Below the pieces are notes generated by a model. It worked only from the letters and a program-made list of their open reading frames with translations. It ran no database searches and had not been told where the DNA came from. Positions 61,790 through 64,000 of a DNA stretch of 64,000 bases are shown here, piece after piece. The translations under genes and the position numbers were made by a program. The DNA is taken from the NCBI RefSeq assembly GCF_006715305.1, contig NZ_VFMY01000001.1, positions 1,798,001 to 1,862,000 of the forward strand, written 5' to 3'. This DNA comes from Arthrobacter sp. SLBN-100. GTDB lineage: Bacteria > Actinomycetota > Actinomycetes > Actinomycetales > Micrococcaceae. Numbering within the stretch: the stretch's first letter is position 1; each line of letters begins with the position of its first letter.

Positions 61790-62727
61790 TTAGATGTCGG
61801 CCAAGAGGCTGTTCGGGTTCTCGATCGCGTCCGCGACGAAGCGGAGGAAGCCGGCGGCGGTGCCGCCGTCGGACACCCGATGGTCGAAAGTCAGCGTCAG
61901 CTCGGTGACCTTGCGGACGGCCAGCTCGCCGTTCACCACCCACGGCTTGTCGATGATCCGGCCGACGCCGAGGATGGCCACCTCGGGGTGGTTGATGATC
62001 GCCGCGGACCCGTCCACGCCGAACACCCCGTAATTGTTGAGCGTGAACGTGCCCCTGCCCAGCTCGGTGGGAGTTGCCTTGCCTTGGCGCGCGACGTCGG
62101 TCAGCCGGCGGATCTCAGCGTCCAACTGCCGGGCACTCAGCTTCTCCGCCCCGCGGACGGACGGCACCACGAGGCCGCGGTCGGTCTGGGCGGCGATGCC
62201 TAGGTTGATCCCGTCGAACGAGACGATCTCCTGTGACCCGTCGGTCTCGGTTTCGATCCGGGTGTTCAGCTCCGGGTACTTCTTGAGGCCTTGAGTTCCT
62301 CACGGAGTTCAACGAGTGCGGTGGCGTCGACGTCCACCCAGACAGTCGCTTCGGGGATCTCCGACCGGCTCCGCGACATGTTCGCCGCAACGGCTTTGCG
62401 CACTCCCCTGACGGGTGTGCGGGAGGCGATGGCCAGTCCGGTCCGGGCATCGGTGGTCTCCGGTGATCGAGCTTGTCGAGATCCAGGAGCCCCGGCGGTT
62501 TCGGTGGTTGAGCCTGTCGAAACCCGTTCGCTGGTTTCGGTGGTTGAGCCTGTCGAAACCCGTTCCGGCGCGTGAATCACTGCTTCTATATCCTTGCGCA
62601 TGATCAGGCCTCCCTCGCGGAGCCGGGGAGTTCACCGAGGTCGACGCCGTGCTCCCGGGCCATCCGCCGGACCAGCGGGGAGATCACCGCGCCGAGCTTG
62701 CCGAGAACGACGGGCCCGCAGGCCGCC
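61790..62727 (-). pseudogene. Decayed dihydrolipoamide acyltransferase (E2) gene
   Basis: Read leftward: a peripheral-subunit-binding piece (SPLVRRMAREHGVDLGELPG), frameshift, GLIMRKDIEAVI, a linker invaded by two 36-bp-spaced repeats, then RTPVRGVRKAVAANMSRS and VWVDVDATALVELRE. An internal deletion with frameshift follows near 62285, then LKKYPELNTRIE and the catalytic C-terminus (NNYGVFGVDGSAAI, LTFDHRVSDGGTAAGFLRF) to a stop at 61790. The lipoyl domain is missing. At least two frame breaks: non-functional. Confidence 0.85.
62497..62565. repeat. GGTTTCG...CGAAACC repeats inside the E2 remnant
   Basis: Two copies of a 33-bp unit (62497-62529, 62533-62565), each an inverted repeat bounded by GGTTTCG and CGAAACC around GTGGTTGAGCCTGT. 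A weaker related copy lies at ~62461-62480. This resembles REP-type elements common in actinobacteria. Confidence 0.8.
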
Positions 62728-62776
62728 GTCGTACCCTCACGCTAGCAGGTGGCTGCAGAGCAGTTAATGACAGGCA

Positions 62777-63169
62777 TCAGCGCACGCCGGAATCGAACGC
62801 CACTTTCACCTCCGTGAACGACCCGGCCTCGACGACCACATTCTCCGGCGGAGCGGACGGCATTGGAGCGCCGGATGGGTTCACGGCGTGAAGCTGGTAG
62901 GTCCCGGGCTGAAGCTCGAGCTGGAAATCTCCCTGGTCATTAGCTGTGGTTTCACGCACCATTGTCCCGGCGGCATCCCTGATGGTGATGCGGGCCGGCA
63001 GAGGAATCGCGGTGCAGGGGGTGGCATTGATGATTTCGGGGCATCCGGCATCGACGGTGACATGGCCTTTGATCCCTGAATTAGATGGGCCCGTTGCGCA
63101 GGAGGCCAACATCCCTGCCATGAACAGCGTGATGAATGCCGACTTCAAGACGCGGAGCAAAAGGCGCAT
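62777..63169 (-). CDS. Lipoprotein with carboxypeptidase-regulatory-like domain
   Basis: 130 aa. Lipobox LASC (FITLFMAGMLASCA), then a beta-sandwich of the CarboxypepD_reg type: GIKGHVTVDAGCPE, PARITIRDAAGTMVRETTAN, DQGDFQLELQPGTYQLHAVN. Probably a small surface-exposed binding module. It starts 137 bp from box copy 4, facing away from it. Confidence 0.78.
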   Translation of the reverse strand: MRLLLRVLKSAFITLFMAGMLASCATGPSNSGIKGHVTVDAGCPEIINATPCTAIPLPARITIRDAAGTMVRETTANDQGDFQLELQPGTYQLHAVNPSGAPMPSAPPENVVVEAGSFTEVKVAFDSGVR

Positions 63170-63305
63170 ACCGCAACAACGTCTCTACAGAGGCACAGGT
63201 TCCTGCATCTGCCGCGACTCCCGGCGCGGGGAATTAGGGACCGGTGTCAGGGCATCAAAAACTACGCGTCCGCGGCCACCAAAGTGTCCACTGATGGCCG
63301 TTCCA

Positions 63306-63322
63306 GTAACGCATCAGTAACG
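63306..63322 (+). promoter_or_regulatory. GTAACG-N5-GTAACG box, copy 4
   Basis: Hexamers at 63306-63311 and 63317-63322, left half CCAGTAACGC. 57 bp before the membrane gene at 63379; a -10-like TCTAAT lies 10 bp after the box. Confidence 0.62.
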
Positions 63323-63378
63323 CCAGTGCAACTCTAATGAGGTGCGAAACCGTTCTTCGTCTGAGAAAGGGGCAGGGC

Positions 63379-63621
63379 ATGAAAAGGAAGCTGAGGAGGA
63401 TCTTCTGGTGGGAGGCGATCGGGGCGGTGGCAAGCGGGGTGCTCTTCATCGTCACGCTCTTTAACCGCGAATGGATTGAGATCCTGTTCCAAGTGGAACC
63501 GGACGGGGGTAACGGAACCATGGAATGGGCCGTCGTCATTATCTTTGCGGCGCTCACCTTGGTGTCGGGGATACTCGTCCGCCGTGAATGGCGGCATTCA
63601 GTCATCCGCGAGGCAACCTGA
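63379..63621 (+). CDS. 80-aa membrane protein
   Basis: AAAGGGGCAGGGC precedes the ATG. Basic start, helix (WWEAIGAVASGVLFIVTLFN), short outer loop, second helix (WAVVIIFAALTLVSGILV) and a charged end. Same plan as the 77-aa protein behind box copy 3, though without clear sequence identity. Unknown function. Confidence 0.75.
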   Translation: MKRKLRRIFWWEAIGAVASGVLFIVTLFNREWIEILFQVEPDGGNGTMEWAVVIIFAALTLVSGILVRREWRHSVIREAT

Positions 63622-63683
63622 GCCTGCATCCAACACCACCCATCACCCTAGTCAATGTTAATTTCTCGTAGGAATGAGCCGAG

Positions 63684-63956
63684 ATGAGCGAGCCAGCAGA
63701 GTCACCCGCTCCGCAAGGGTCAGAGCAATCCACGAAGGTTGAACTCTCCGGCCCAACCTTCCAGCCGGAAGAGAATGCTCCACGGGAGGAACCGCACCTA
63801 CCCGACCTGGACCGACGGCAGGAAGCCATCCGTACAGAACGGCGCCCGGCAGGTCCGGAGTCAACAAACCAGGACCAGGAGGAAGCCGTCGAGAACGAGC
63901 TTCCCCAAAACAATGACGAGCCTGAAACTGATCCGGCAGAAAGTTCCCAGGAGTAG
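63684..63956 (+). CDS. Acidic disordered small protein
   Basis: 90 aa behind TAGGAATGAGCCGAG. Glu/Pro/Asn-rich throughout (QDQEEAVENELPQNNDEPET). It resembles in composition the acidic protein behind box copy 2. Second gene of the box-4 unit, followed by the next ATG at 2 bp. Confidence 0.7.
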   Translation: MSEPAESPAPQGSEQSTKVELSGPTFQPEENAPREEPHLPDLDRRQEAIRTERRPAGPESTNQDQEEAVENELPQNNDEPETDPAESSQE

Positions 63957-63958
63957 CC

Positions 63959-64000
63959 ATGTCTCCCGTGTCGATTTTGTCCAACATTTCACTGGGCGAC
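63959..64000 (+). CDS. Start of a gene cut by the window end
   Basis: ATG 63959 with AGGAGTAGCC directly before it; the 14 readable residues are MSPVSILSNISLGD. Third gene of the unit behind box copy 4. Identity unknown. Confidence 0.6.
   Translation, partial: MSPVSILSNISLGD

Noticed and set aside
60249..61943. Minus-strand ORFs sharing QRVSLPTRSLTSxARSGNPA
   Set aside because: The shared peptide is just translation of the ~100-bp intergenic repeat at 60343 and 61683; flanking residues have nothing in common.
1..64000. CRISPR array or prophage structural genes
   Set aside because: No series of regularly spaced identical repeats and no capsid, portal, terminase or tail genes were seen.

Overview
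The window reads as chromosome of a high-GC actinobacterium, most likely Micrococcaceae (Arthrobacter/Pseudarthrobacter). This is inferred from the base composition, the GTG/TTG starts, leaderless promoters, GAF-ANTAR regulators, DUF4192, DUF6153, DUF2933 and F510_1955-type proteins. No rRNA and no complete tRNA is visible.

Layout. 1-9.6 kb is core-like: an RsbQ hydrolase coupled to a PAS-GGDEF-EAL protein, a TrkH + APC permease pair (probably potassium), a DUF2975/XRE pair, an SDR enzyme and a three-gene envelope operon that includes a 27-aa membrane peptide. 9.1-12.1 kb holds a large molybdopterin oxidoreductase. 12.8-17.8 kb is a copper/metal block: DUF326 Cys-rich protein, Asp-box lipoprotein, DUF305, DUF6153, an HMA chaperone with a CsoR-like operator inside its promoter, DUF2933 and an ICMT-like enzyme. 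17.8-29.2 kb is an accessory island opening with an IS30-type transposase tail and a tRNA 3' fragment. It carries decayed genes, several gene groups of unknown function and a cytoplasm-predicted beta-propeller operon. 29.2-34.3 kb resumes metal functions: LOG protein, SHOCT protein, a CPD-type P1B ATPase and a PaaK-like ligase. 34.4-38.9 kb is an arsenic cluster: two ArsC-type proteins, a flavoprotein, a 19-aa Cys-rich peptide, an ArsR-ArsC fusion and an aquaporin. 39-42.8 kb has two GAF-ANTAR paralogues sharing a palindrome. 44.5-48.7 kb is a small unknown island with a truncated serine recombinase and hix-like sites. 49.4-51.6 kb is an MFS/TetR drug efflux pair. 51.7-55.4 kb carries two copies of a candidate small RNA, a zinc-ribbon micro-protein, an SGNH hydrolase and a GH16 enzyme. 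56-62.7 kb mixes HipBA, an MBL hydrolase, recurrent hairpin elements and pseudogenes (response regulator, E2 acyltransferase). The window ends in a small operon of unknown function.

The most notable signal is an 11-bp-period direct repeat, GTAACG-N5-GTAACG, found in four places (20.27, 22.20, 26.50 and 63.31 kb). Each copy lies 54-83 bp upstream of a gene or operon encoding unknown small membrane proteins, acidic disordered proteins or the propeller operon. It looks like the binding site of an OmpR/PhoB-type regulator and defines a candidate undescribed regulon. A second strong signal is the duplicated minus-strand RNA element at 51.7 and 54.5 kb, which has matching promoters, a covarying terminator hairpin and a wobble-conserved internal stem.
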